Shown: positions 22,972-35,049 of the stretch, piece after piece | Position numbering within the stretch: the stretch's first letter is position 1 | Layout: every line of letters starts with the position of its first letter | Source: Acanthosoma haemorrhoidale | Lineage: Eukaryota > Arthropoda > Insecta > Hemiptera > Acanthosomatidae | Direction: 5' to 3' | DNA length: 64,000 nucleotides | Assembly (NCBI GenBank): GCA_930367205.1 | Contig: OV884011.1 | Location: 40,127,754-40,191,753, forward strand | The notes under the pieces: model-generated | The model's input: only the letters and a program-made list of their open reading frames with translations | Told to the model about the DNA's origin: nothing | Databases searched by the model: none | Position numbers and translations under genes: made by a program

Positions 22972-23672
22972 GTTTGCTTCTCTGTAGCAGATTAACCACT
23001 GTGCAATAGAACAAGGTGGCCTAGGCTTATATACCTGTCCGGAGTCCTTGGTACTTGATGGTAGGAAGAGTAAAAGTAATGATACGTACACTACGGCCAG
23101 TTTCAATTTTATTACATATATGGGGATTTATTACTTTTATTTCTTTTCATTATTTATTTGGATTATTATTACTTGGCACATTTTAAATTTAATTGGTGAA
23201 ACTTAGAACAACTAAGTAATACTGTTGGTGTCTGAGCATTATCCGCATCTAGAAGTATCTCATACAACTAAATCAGAGTTCAATAACTGCTATCAGATCA
23301 GAAGAATATTTATTTATAACTGTACACTGATTAGATTTCTATCTTTTATTATTTTATTGTATTATAGCAAATAATTTATTGTATATAAGTTATTATTTAT
23401 GAGACTTCATCATTATATTTTGTGATCTATTTAAATTACTTTTTTCATTAACGTCATTTATTATTACTCAACCAAGGAGAAAAATCACAACATTCAATCT
23501 TAACTAACTACTGGGCAGTACCAAACAGTACCAAACATGTGTAAGTAATACGTGGGATCAATTTATTTCTGCTTTGATTTTCTTCCATCCACTACGCGGT
23601 ATTGTACCTTAACAAAAGTATTCACAGGGCAGCTCTGCATGTCATGAATATCAAGAGAAATTTCAGATTGAT

Positions 23673-23706
<34 letters not shown>

Positions 23707-24496
23707 CCAGGCGACTAAATTATGACTTAACAAATGAAGAATAGTGCTCTTAGACATGCAAGAGTTTTGTCAAATGGAAAAAATTCAAACATTTCTTAAT
23801 TTTAAAATTTTTAAGCGTCGTATATTCATTCACGATGATTATAAACTAACAAAACGGAAAACAAAGAAATTTTAGGAAGTTAAATCGTTTCATTCATTCA
23901 TAAAATTCAGTCCACAACTGGCACACTTTAAAATCAGTAGATTACGAATGCAAGGATGAAGTGACTGCGAGACCATTGACGGCGGAAAAAATAAACCAAC
24001 AATCACCTTTATGGCTTAAATGAGTATCATTTTTTGACGAAAATTAAAATTGAACCACAGGCGTAGTCCAACCATTTTAAAAAGTATTGTATTTACAATT
24101 ATAACTCTGAATTATTTGCGGATTCGTCCTATATTATTCAACTGTAATATCTGATGAACAGAGAATAGGGGTTAGAGCTATGTTGAACCTAATGGTATTA
24201 CTGTCGTTCAGTGTCCGTTATATTTTAATAAATAATTATATTAAGCATCCTACTTTGTGACAATCTAGTGATAAAAGCCAGTCAAAGAAGAAAAGCTGGT
24301 CCAGCATGTTCTATATATATACATAAATAGATTTATGATTAAGTGATATCTCCCATTTAAATGAACAGAATTATACCTCCAGTACTTAAAAAAGTACTTT
24401 TACGCTTCCTAAACGGCCAAGGACTCCAAACTGGTATAAAAGGCTAGAACGCCTTGGTCTGTTGCACAGTGGTTAATCAGCTACATAGAAGCAAAC

Positions 24497-25275
24497 ATGA
24501 AAACAATCTTAGTAAGAACACTGCTGCATTTAATAAATAAAATACTAATTTAATAGTGGCATTGCTTTGTCAAATTTATTCTAAATATTGATTTTTCTTT
24601 CAGGTTTGTCTTTTGGTCGCAGGAGTAGCCCTTGCCTCAGAGCAGAGGCTTAGGAGGAGCTTGGGTCATGGATATGTGATTCCAGGAGCTGCCTCTCATG
24701 GATACGTACTCCCAGGTGCCGTATCCCTCGGAGCCTTGATCCCAGGAGCAGTTTCCCCCGGTGCCGTGATCCCGGGAGCAGTTGCACCCGGTGCTGTGAT
24801 CCCTGGTGCTGTATCACATGGTGCTGTGATCCCTGGTGCTGTATCCCCTGGTGCTGTCCTCGCTGGCCCAGTCTCCTCACCAGCTACCCTCGTAGGCCCA
24901 GTGAATGGAGGCGCGGCTTTGGCTGGTCCCGTCAACGGTGGAGCTACTCTTTCCGGCCCAGTTAATGGAGGAGCACACTTAACTGGTCCAGTCAACGGCG
25001 GAGCAGCCCTTTCTGGTCCCATCAACGGTGGAGCAGCCCTTTCTGGTCCTGTCAACGGAGGTGCCCATCTTACTGCTCCCGTTAACGGAGGAGCTACACT
25101 TACAGCACCCGTCAACGGAGGAGTCGCATACACCGCGCCTGTCAACGGAGGTGTTGTTCTTAGTGCTCCAATTGGATCCGTCGCTCACCTCACCGCCCCG
25201 GGTGCATTTTGGGGTGCTTCAGCCTATGGTGTAGCTGGTCTATACGGGGCGGCTCACGGACATTGGGTCCACTAA
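24497..25275 (+). CDS. B2: copy of B1 with one extra decapeptide (228 aa)
   Basis: Exon 1 is 24497-24511 and exon 2 is 24604-25275. It is the same protein as B1 except for one inserted 10-residue unit (GALIPGAVSP) in the PGAV block, an exact 30-bp, frame-preserving change. There are also silent changes near the insertion and at AATGGAGGC versus AATGGCGGC. Signal peptide, RLRRS and tail are unchanged. Promoter at 24396-24441. Confidence 0.9.
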
Positions 25276-27474
25276 ACCCTGCACTTGACCTCTGATTTTT
25301 AAATATTGTAAATAAATATTTTATTTAAACAACTGTCTGTTTTTATTACATCCATTAATTAACAGTCTACATTTTTTCTTATTCATGCGTAGTTAGGAAA
25401 AGTCATTAACGTCTCTGAATAAATTCCATACATTTGTTCTGTCGTTGTGATCCACAGCACTGTGTATACGTACTTTATTTATATTTAGCTCTATTCAGTT
25501 GGATTATTCTCCAATACCATATCTCCTGCTCAGTACTCTTCCTTTCTCGTTTAATGAGATTTGCCCTTATAACCTTCAATTTTAACACCCATTCCCTCCC
25601 TGCTCATCATGATAAATTTCTCTAATCCTTACTAGATAATGTCTATCACTTCACCACCGTTTCGGAGACTTGACTGAATGCCGAAAACCCCCCTTTATCT
25701 CTGACCCTCCCAAACCACACCTTCTGCTCATCTATAAGCTTGAACGGACCCACTTTACGACTTAAACTCTTTATGATTTAAACCTCACTCAGACCAATGC
25801 CCACCAATGTCCGTTCCTATTTCATCCAGTGTCGTTTTGAGAAGTTTTACAGTGTGCAGACACTGTTCTCTTCGGGCCCCGTAGTACCCATTAGTAAGTA
25901 AATAAATTAAGCATTGAAAAAGACACTTCATCTCGAGATCTTTTTGCTAAATGACCCATATCTATTAATTACCGACTTATGTATGTTAAAGCAGCTCATA
26001 ATTATTCTGTTTCAGTTGTGTGACATCGTCACAACCGACTCATGGTACCTGAAAATTTCTCTTCTCTAGTGTAGCATATTGAGACTCGCATATTGTTTTT
26101 TTTTCTATTGCTGCAAAAATCCGAATAATTTAGCAGCTCCAAGGAGCTCCGTGAACTCATTGTGATTGTTTGGATAAGGATGAAGAACTAGAATGTAAGT
26201 AAGTTTTTTTTTATCACGGACACATGACGATAGCTTATGAGCCCTCTATCTAACCTTATAATTAGACTGTTACATTGACAAAATAGAAAAGGAAAGTATG
26301 AAAGAAAAAAAAAAAAGGTTTTTTTTATCAATAATAATTGTATATTTGTAAATTGTTATATCCTCTCTGGGCGGGGCAAGAGGACGAGAGTGGGAGAAGA
26401 AGACAATGGTGTAGAGTTGTGTTGAGTAAGAGGTTGGTGCGAAACTCAGCAAACGTCTAGTCCGGATTTAATTTATTCTTGAAAAACCTGGAGTTGGGTT
26501 CTGGGAATCTTACTTGCAAGAGGATTTATTCGTCGAGGCAGACGTTGAGAGGACCGTTATCTCTTTAGCTCTCTCAGTGGGCACAACATTTCCACAAATT
26601 GGAGAAGAAATATGCAGGTACCCAGAGATCCACCGACGATGGGTGCACCCAAATAAGCACTAGGGTCTATCCCTAATATCACAGAAGGGTATAATATCAT
26701 AGAGATATCTATAGCAGGCCTCTGAAGCCCAATTCGTTGCCACGATAGGAGATCTTGTTCCTTCATAATTTGTCTACGTGATTAACAAACTATTTTATAT
26801 CGTGAATTATGGTGAAAATGCCTATTATGCCTATGATCATTTGAAAGTAGCAATATGTAATATTGAGCAGAAATCTTCAGCAATAACCTTGTTACCCCAG
26901 TTACTCCTGTCCACTGAGGACAGTGGACTGACAGGCTAGCTAATAGCTAAAGGAAAAGAGGCTGGTAATTTACTCAATAGGAAGGAAAAAAAAAAATTCA
27001 GAACATACACCCATATAAACCGATTGGTGAGTGCCTTGTCATTTCTCTAGTTCTCAGTGGGCACAAATTTTCCCTGACTACCAGAAAATCGGCCATCGAT
27101 GGGTCTTTTATTGTTTTTCATATTATATTATTACAATGTTTTTTATTTTGTTACTTGTTTATTGGACCCTTTTCGATTTTTTACAATATTCAAATCACTG
27201 CCATTGGATATAACTGGTTTACATTCAGTTGCTTTCGATTGTGCTTGAGGGTAAGGTAATGTAGATATTACGATAACTGATATTCAGTATCTTGGAATGG
27301 AATGCAGGCATAACATATCTAGACAATAACATATCCCGATTTTCAGCCCCTAAATGAGTTCGCGATAGTGTAAATAAATATATAAAAACTGAACTGGCTC
27401 AAAGAAAATAGTTGTAATGTTTTTTTTCAACATTTATTTACAATTTTCGGGTAACAACGAGAGTGATTATAAAT

Positions 27475-28270
27475 TTAGTGGGCCCAATGTCCGTGAGCAC
27501 CACCGTAGAGACCTGCTACACCGTAAGCTGAAGCACCCCAAAGTGCACCTGGGGCGGTGAGGTGCGCGACGGGCCCGACTGGAGCACCAAGAATAGCACC
27601 TCCGTTGAGAGGTGCGGTGTAGGCGACTCCTCCGTTGACAGGTGCGGTGTATGCAGCTCCTCCGTTGACAGGTGCGGTGTAGGCGACTCCTCCGTTAACC
27701 GGGGCGGAAAGGGCTGCTCCACCGTTGACGGGAGCGGTAAGGGCTGCTCCACCGTTGACAGGGCCAGAAAGGGCTGCTCCACCGTTGACGGGACCAGAAA
27801 GGGCTGCTCCACCGTTGACGGGACCAGTTAGATGTGCTCCTCCGTTGACAGGCCCGGTCAAAGCGGCGCCTCCGTTAACTGGGCCTGCGAGGGCGGCAGG
27901 TGCAGATACTGGTCCGGCGAGGAAAGCACCAGGTGATACAGCACCAGGAATCACAGCACCAGGGGATACAGCACCAGGGATTACAGCACCGGGATTAACT
28001 GCACCTGGGATCACGGCTCCGTGGGATACTGCACCAGGAAGTACGTATCCATGGGAGACAGCTCCAGGAATGTACAATCCATGGCCTGAGCCGGAGACAA
28101 GGGCTACTCCCGCTACCAAAAGACAAGCCTGAAACAACAATAATACAAATATTGATCAATTCTTAATTTTATTCTTTCCCGATGATTTTGTTCATAAAAC
28201 ATTTTATTCTAACATTAACCTTTTATGTTTTATTAGACGTAGTGAGTTTCCTTACCAAGATAGTTTTCAT
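27475..28270 (-). CDS. A3: copy of A1 (222 aa, identical protein)
   Basis: Exon 1 is 28270-28256 and exon 2 is 28128-27475. Protein identical to A1, A2 and A4. Promoter module at 28326-28376. Nothing distinguishes it functionally from the other A copies; it may simply raise dosage. Confidence 0.9.
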
Positions 28271-28971
28271 GTTTGCTTCTCTGTAGCAGATTAACCACTG
28301 TGCAATAGAACAAGGTGGCCTAGGCTTATATACCTGTCCGGAGTCCTTGGTACTTGATGGTAGGAAGAGTAAAAGTAATGATACGTACACTACGGCCAGT
28401 TTCAATTTTATTACATATATGGGGATTTATTACTTTTATTTCTTTTCATTATTTATTTGGATTATTATTACTTGGCACATTTTAAATTTAATTGGTGAAA
28501 CTTAGAACAACTAAGTAATACTGTTGGTGTCTGAGCATTATCCGCATCTAGAAGTATCTCATACAACTAAATCAGAGTTCAATAACTGCTATCAGATCAG
28601 AAGAATATTTATTTATAACTGTACACTGATTAGATTTCTATCTTTTATTATTTTATTGTATTATAGCAAATAATTTATTGTATATAAGTAATTATTTATG
28701 AGACTTCATCATTATATTTTGTGATCTATTTAAATTACTTTTTTCATTAACGTCATTTATTATTACTCAACCAAGGAGAAAAATCACAACATTCAATCTT
28801 AACTAACTACTGGGCAGTACCAAACAGTACCAAACATGTGTAAGTAATACGTGGGATCAATTTATTTCTGCTTTGATTTTCTTCCATCCACTACGCGGTA
28901 TTGTACCTTAACAAAAGTATTCACAGGGCAGCTCTGCATGTCATGAATATCAAGAGAAATTTCAGATTGAT

Positions 28972-29004
<33 letters not shown>

Positions 29005-29795
29005 CCAGGCGACTAAATTATGACTTAACAAATGAAGAATTAGTGCTCTTAGACATGCAAGAGTTTTGTCAAATGGAAAAAATTCAAACATTTCTTAATT
29101 TTAAAATTTTTAAGCGTCGTATATTCATTCACGATGATTATAAACTAACAAAACGGAAAACAAAGAAATTTTAGGAAGTTAAATCGTTTCATTCATTCAT
29201 AAAATTCAGTCCACAACTGGCACACTTTAAAATCAGTAGATTACGAATGCAAGGATGAAGTGACTGCGAGACCATTGATGGCGGAAAAAATAAACCAACA
29301 ATCACCTTTATGGCTTAAATGAGTATCATTTTTTGACGAAAATTAAAATTGAACCACAGGCGTAGTCCAACCATTTTAAAAAGTATTGTATTTACAATTA
29401 TAACTCTGAATTATTTGCGGATTCGTCCTATATTATTCAACTGTAATATCTGATGAACAGAGAATAGGGGTTAGAGCTATGTTGAACCTAATGGTATTAC
29501 TGTCGTTCAGTGTCCGTTATATTTTAATAAATAATTATATTAAGCATCCTACTTTGTGACAATCTAGTGATAAAAGCCAGTCAAAGAAGAAAAGCTGGTC
29601 CAGCATGTTCTATATATATACATAAATAGATTTATGATTAAGTGATATCTCCCATTTAAATGAACAGAATTATACCTCCAGTACTTAAAAAAGTACTTTT
29701 ACGCTTCCTAAACGGCCAAGGACTCCAAACTGGTATAAAAGGCTAGAACGCCTTGGTCTGTTGCACAGTGGTTAATCAGCTACATAGAAGCAAAC

Positions 29796-30574
29796 ATGAA
29801 AACAATCTTAGTAAGAACACTGCTGCATTTAATAAATAAAATACTAATTTAATAGTGGCATTGCTTTGTCAAATTTATTCTAAATATTGATTTTTCTTTC
29901 AGGTTTGTCTTTTGGTCGCAGGAGTAGCCCTTGCCTCAGAGCAGAGGCTTAGGAGGAGCTTGGGTCATGGATATGTGATTCCAGGAGCTGCCTCTCATGG
30001 ATACGTACTCCCAGGTGCCGTATCCCTCGGAGCCTTGATCCCAGGAGCAGTTTCCCCCGGTGCCGTGATCCCGGGAGCAGTTGCACCCGGTGCTGTGATC
30101 CCTGGTGCTGTATCACATGGTGCTGTGATCCCTGGTGCTGTATCCCCTGGTGCTGTCCTCGCTGGCCCAGTCTCCTCACCAGCTACCCTCGTAGGCCCAG
30201 TGAATGGAGGCGCGGCTTTGGCTGGTCCCGTCAACGGTGGAGCTACTCTTTCCGGCCCAGTTAATGGAGGAGCACACTTAACTGGTCCAGTCAACGGCGG
30301 AGCAGCCCTTTCTGGTCCCATCAACGGTGGAGCAGCCCTTTCTGGTCCTGTCAACGGAGGTGCCCATCTTACTGCTCCCGTTAACGGAGGAGCTACACTT
30401 ACAGCACCCGTCAACGGAGGAGTCGCATACACCGCGCCTGTCAACGGAGGTGTTGTTCTTAGTGCTCCAATTGGATCCGTCGCTCACCTCACCGCCCCGG
30501 GTGCATTTTGGGGTGCTTCAGCCTATGGTGTAGCTGGTCTATACGGGGCGGCTCACGGACATTGGGTCCACTAA
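29796..30574 (+). CDS. B3: copy identical to B2 (228 aa)
   Basis: Exon 1 is 29796-29810 and exon 2 is 29903-30574. The protein is identical to B2, including the extra decapeptide. Promoter at 29695-29740. This is the last B gene in the array; the corresponding gene in unit 4 has been deleted. Confidence 0.9.
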
Positions 30575-31990
30575 ACCCTGCACTTGACCTCTGATTTTTA
30601 AATATTGTAAATAAATATTTTATTTAAACAACTGTCTGTTTTTATTACATCCATTAATTAACAGTCTACATTTTTTCTTATTCATGCGTAGTTAGGAAAA
30701 GTCATTAACGTCTCTGAATAAATTCCATACATTTGTTCTGTCGTTGTGATCCACAGCACTGTGTATACGTACTTTATTTATATTTAGCTCTATTCAGTTG
30801 GATTATTCTCCAATACCATATCTCCTGCTCAGTACTCTTCCTTTCTCGTTTAATGAGATTTGCCCTTATAACCTTCAATTTTAACACCCATTCCCTCCCT
30901 GCTCATCATGATAAATTTCTCTAATCCTTACTAGATAATGTCTATCACTTCACCACCGTTTCGGAGACTTGACTGAATGCCGAAAACCCCCCTTTATCTC
31001 TGACCCTCCCAAACCACACCTTCTGCTCATCTATAAGCTTGAACGGACCCACTTTACGACTTAAACTCTTTATGATTTAAACCTCACTCAGACCAATGCC
31101 CACCAATGTCCGTTCCTATTTCATCCAGTGTCGTTTTGAGAAGTTTTACAGTGTGCAGACACTGTTCTCTTCGGGCCCCGTAGTACCCATTAGTAAGTAA
31201 ATAAATTAAGCATTGAAAAAGACACTTCATCTCGAGATCTTTTTGCTAAATGACCCATATCTATTAATTACCGACTTATGTATGTTAAAGCAGCTCATAA
31301 TTATTCTGTTTCAGTTGTGTGACATCGTCACAACCGACTCATGGTACCTGAAAATTTCTCTTCTCTAGTGTAGCATATTGAGACTCGCATATTGTTTTTT
31401 TTTCTATTGCTGCAAAAATCCGAATAATTTAGCAGCTCCAAGGAGCTCCGTGAACTCATTGTGATTGTTTGGATAAGGATGAAGAACTAGAATGTAAGTA
31501 AGTTTTTTTTTATCACGGACACATGACGATAGCTTATGAGCCCTCTATCTAACCTTATAATTAGACTGTTACATTGACAAAATAGAAAAGGAAAGTATGA
31601 AAGAAAAAAAAAAAAGGTTTTTTTTATCAATAATAATTGTATATTTGTAAATTGTTATATCCTCTCTGGGCGGGGCAAGAGGACGAGAGTGGGAGAAGAA
31701 GACAATGGTGTAGAGTTGTGTTGAGTAAGAGGTTGGTGCGAAACTCAGCAAACGTCTAGTCCGGATTTAATTTATTCTTGAAAAACCTGGAGTTGGGTTC
31801 TGGGAATCTTACTTGCAAGAGGATTTATTCGTCGAGGCAGACGTTGAGAGGACCGTTATCTCTTTAGCTCTCTCAGTGGGCACAACATTTCCACAAATTG
31901 GAGAAGAAATATGCAGGTACCCAGAGATCCACCGACGATGGGTGCACCCAAATAAGCACTAGGGTCTATCCCTAATATCACAGAAGGGTA

Positions 31991-34900
31991 TAATATCATA
32001 GAGATATCTATAGCAGGCCTCTGAAGCCCAATTCGTTGCCACGATAGGAGATCTTGTTCCTTCATAATTTGTCTACGTGATTAACAAACTATTTTATATC
32101 GTGAATTATGGTGAAAATGCCTATTATGCCTATGATCATTTGAAAGTAGCAATATGTAATATTGAGCAGAAATCTTCAGCAATAACCTTGTTACCCCAGT
32201 TACTCCTGTCCACTGAGGACAGTGGACTGACAGGCTAGCTAATAGCTAAAGGAAAAGAGGCTGGTAATTTACTCAATAGGAAGGAAAAAAAAAAATTCAG
32301 AACATACACCCATATAAACCGATTGGTGAGTGCCTTGTCATTTCTCTAGTTCTCAGTGGGCACAAATTTTCCCTGACTACCAGAAAATCGGCCATCGATG
32401 GGTCTTTTATTGTTTTTCATATTATATTATTACAATGTTTTTTATTTTGTTACTTGTTTATTGGACCCTTTTCGATTTTTTACAATATTCAAATCACTGC
32501 CATTGGATATAACTGGTTTACATTCAGTTGCTTTCGATTGTGCTTGAGGGTAAGGTAATGTAGATATTACGATAACTGATATTCAGTATCTTGGAATGGA
32601 ATGCAGGCATAACATATCTAGACAATAACATATCCCGATTTTCAGCCCCTAAATGAGTTCGCGATAGTGTAAATAAATATATAAAAACTGAACTGGCTCA
32701 AAGAAAATAGTTGTAATGTTTTTTTTCAACATTTATTTACAATTTTCGGGTAACAACGAGAGTGATTATAAATTTAGTGGGCCCAATGTCCGTGAGCACC
32801 ACCGTAGAGACCTGCTACACCGTAAGCTGAAGCACCCCAAAGTGCACCTGGGGCGGTGAGGTGCGCGACGGGCCCGACTGGAGCACCAAGAATAGCACCT
32901 CCGTTGAGAGGTGCGGTGTAGGCGACTCCTCCGTTGACAGGTGCGGTGTATGCAGCTCCTCCGTTGACAGGTGCGGTGTAGGCGACTCCTCCGTTAACCG
33001 GGGCGGAAAGGGCTGCTCCACCGTTGACGGGAGCGGTAAGGGCTGCTCCACCGTTGACAGGGCCAGAAAGGGCTGCTCCACCGTTGACGGGACCAGAAAG
33101 GGCTGCTCCACCGTTGACGGGACCAGTTAGATGTGCTCCTCCGTTGACAGGCCCGGTCAAAGCGGCGCCTCCGTTAACTGGGCCTGCGAGGGCGGCAGGT
33201 GCAGATACTGGTCCGGCGAGGAAAGCACCAGGTGATACAGCACCAGGAATCACAGCACCAGGGGATACAGCACCAGGGATTACAGCACCGGGATTAACTG
33301 CACCTGGGATCACGGCTCCGTGGGATACTGCACCAGGAAGTACGTATCCATGGGAGACAGCTCCAGGAATGTACAATCCATGGCCTGAGCCGGAGACAAG
33401 GGCTACTCCCGCTACCAAAAGACAAGCCTGAAACAACAATAATATAAATATTGATCAATTCTTAATTTTATTCTTTCCCGATGATTTTGTTCATAAAACA
33501 TTTTATTCTAACATTAACCTTTTATGTTTTATTAGACGTAGTGAGTTTCCTTACCAAGATAGTTTTCATGTTTGCTTCTCTGTAGCAGATTAACCACTGT
33601 GCAATAGAACAAGGTGGCCTAGGCTTATATACCTGTCCGGAGTCCTTGGTACTTGGTGGTAGGAAGAGTAAAAGTAATGATACGTACACTACGGCCAGTT
33701 TCAATTTTATTACATATATGGGGATTTATTACTTTTATTTCTTTTCATTATTTATTTGGATTATTATTACTTGGCACATTTTAAATTTAATTGGTGAAAC
33801 TTAGAACAACTAAGTAATACTGTTGGTGTCTGAGCATTATCCGCATCTAGAAGTATCTCATACAACTAAATCAGAGTTCAATAACTGCTATCAGATCAGA
33901 AGAATATTTATTTATAACTGTACACTGATTAGATTTCTATCTTTTATTATTTTATTGTATTATAGCAAATAATTTATTGTATATAAGTAATTATTTATGA
34001 GACTTCATCATTATATTTTGTGATCTATTTAAATTACTTTTTTCATTAACGTCATTTATTATTACTCAACCAAGGAGAAAAATCACAACATTCAATCTTA
34101 ACTAACTACTGGGCAGTACCAAACAGTACCAAACATGTGTAAGTAATACGTGGGATCAATTTATTTCTGCTTTGATTTTCTTCCATCCACTACGCGGTAT
34201 TGTACCTTAACAAAAGTATTCACAGGGCAGCTCTGCATGTCATGAATATCAAGAGAAATTTCAGATTGATTGATTTTTTTTTTTTTTTTTTTTTTTTTTG
34301 TTTTTCCAGGCGACTAAATTATGACTTAACAAATGAAGAATTAGTGCTCTTAGACATGTAAGAGTTTTGTCAAATGGAAAAAATTCAAACATTTCTTAAT
34401 TTTAAAATTTTTAAGCGTCGTATATTCATTCACGAGGATTATAAACTAACAAAACGGAAAACAAAGAAATTTAGGAAGTTAAATCGTTTCATTCATTCAT
34501 AAAATTCAGCCCACAACTGGCACACTTTAAAATCAGAAGATTACGAATGCAAGGATGAAGTGACTGCGAGACCATTGACAGCGGAAAAAATAAACCAAAA
34601 ATCACCTTTATGGCTTAAATGAGTATCATTTTTTAATTTATGGTACCTGAAAATTTCTCTTCTCTAGTGTAGCATATTGAGACTCGCATATTGTTTTTTT
34701 TCTATTGCTGCAAAAATCCGAATAATTTAGCAGCTCCAAGGAACTCCGTGAACTCATTGTGATTGTTTGGATAAGGATGAAGAACTAGAATGTAAGTAAG
34801 TTTTTTTTATCACGGACACATGACGATAGCTCATGAGCCCTCTATCTAACCTTATAATTAGACTGTTACATTGACAAAATAGAAAGGAAAGTAAGAAAGA

Positions 34901-35049
34901 AAAAAAAAAGGTTTTTTTTATCAATAATAATTGTATATTTGTAAATTGTTATATCCTCTCTGGGCGGGGAAAGAGGACGAGAGTGGGAGAAGAAGACAAT
35001 GGTGTAGAGTTGTGTTGAGTAAGAGGTTGGTGCGAAACTCAGCAAACGT
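31991..35049. repeat. Tandem array unit 4, partial, B gene deleted
   Basis: The unit follows the others closely until about 34290, then carries noticeably more substitutions and indels. At 34634 'GAGTATCATTTTTT' jumps to 'ATGGTACCTG', skipping about 2.0 kb that in unit 3 (29335-31340) holds the whole B gene and its promoter. Five bases (AATTT) sit at the join. The copy continues to about 35049 (GAAACTCAGCAAACG), after which the sequence diverges into the LTR-like/gypsy region. Confidence 0.85.
32774..33569 (-). CDS. A4: copy of A1 (222 aa, identical protein)
   Basis: Exon 1 is 33569-33555 and exon 2 is 33427-32774. The protein is identical to A1-A3. One intron base differs (AATATAAAT versus AATACAAAT), and the upstream region differs at TTGGTGGTAGG versus TTGATGGTAGG inside the promoter module (33625-33675), between the two upstream boxes. 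It has no divergent B partner. Confidence 0.9.

Larger units (their letters stand above)
21393..26691. repeat. Tandem array unit 2 (5299 bp)
   Basis: Second copy of the A(-)/B(+) unit, starting at TAATATC (21393). Differences from units 1 and 3 by eye are a handful of single-base changes, for example CACCAATATA versus CACCCATATA near 21709, a 1-bp deletion near 23743, and the extra 30-bp B-gene unit relative to unit 1. Spacer and coding sequence are equally conserved. Confidence 0.9.
26692..31990. repeat. Tandem array unit 3 (5299 bp)
   Basis: Third copy of the A(-)/B(+) unit. It shares with unit 4 a TAAGTAATTATTTATGAG variant (near 28687) in place of TAAGTTATTATTTATGAG in units 1 and 2, and has a private change at ATTGATGGCGG (29279). 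Otherwise nearly identical. Confidence 0.9.
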
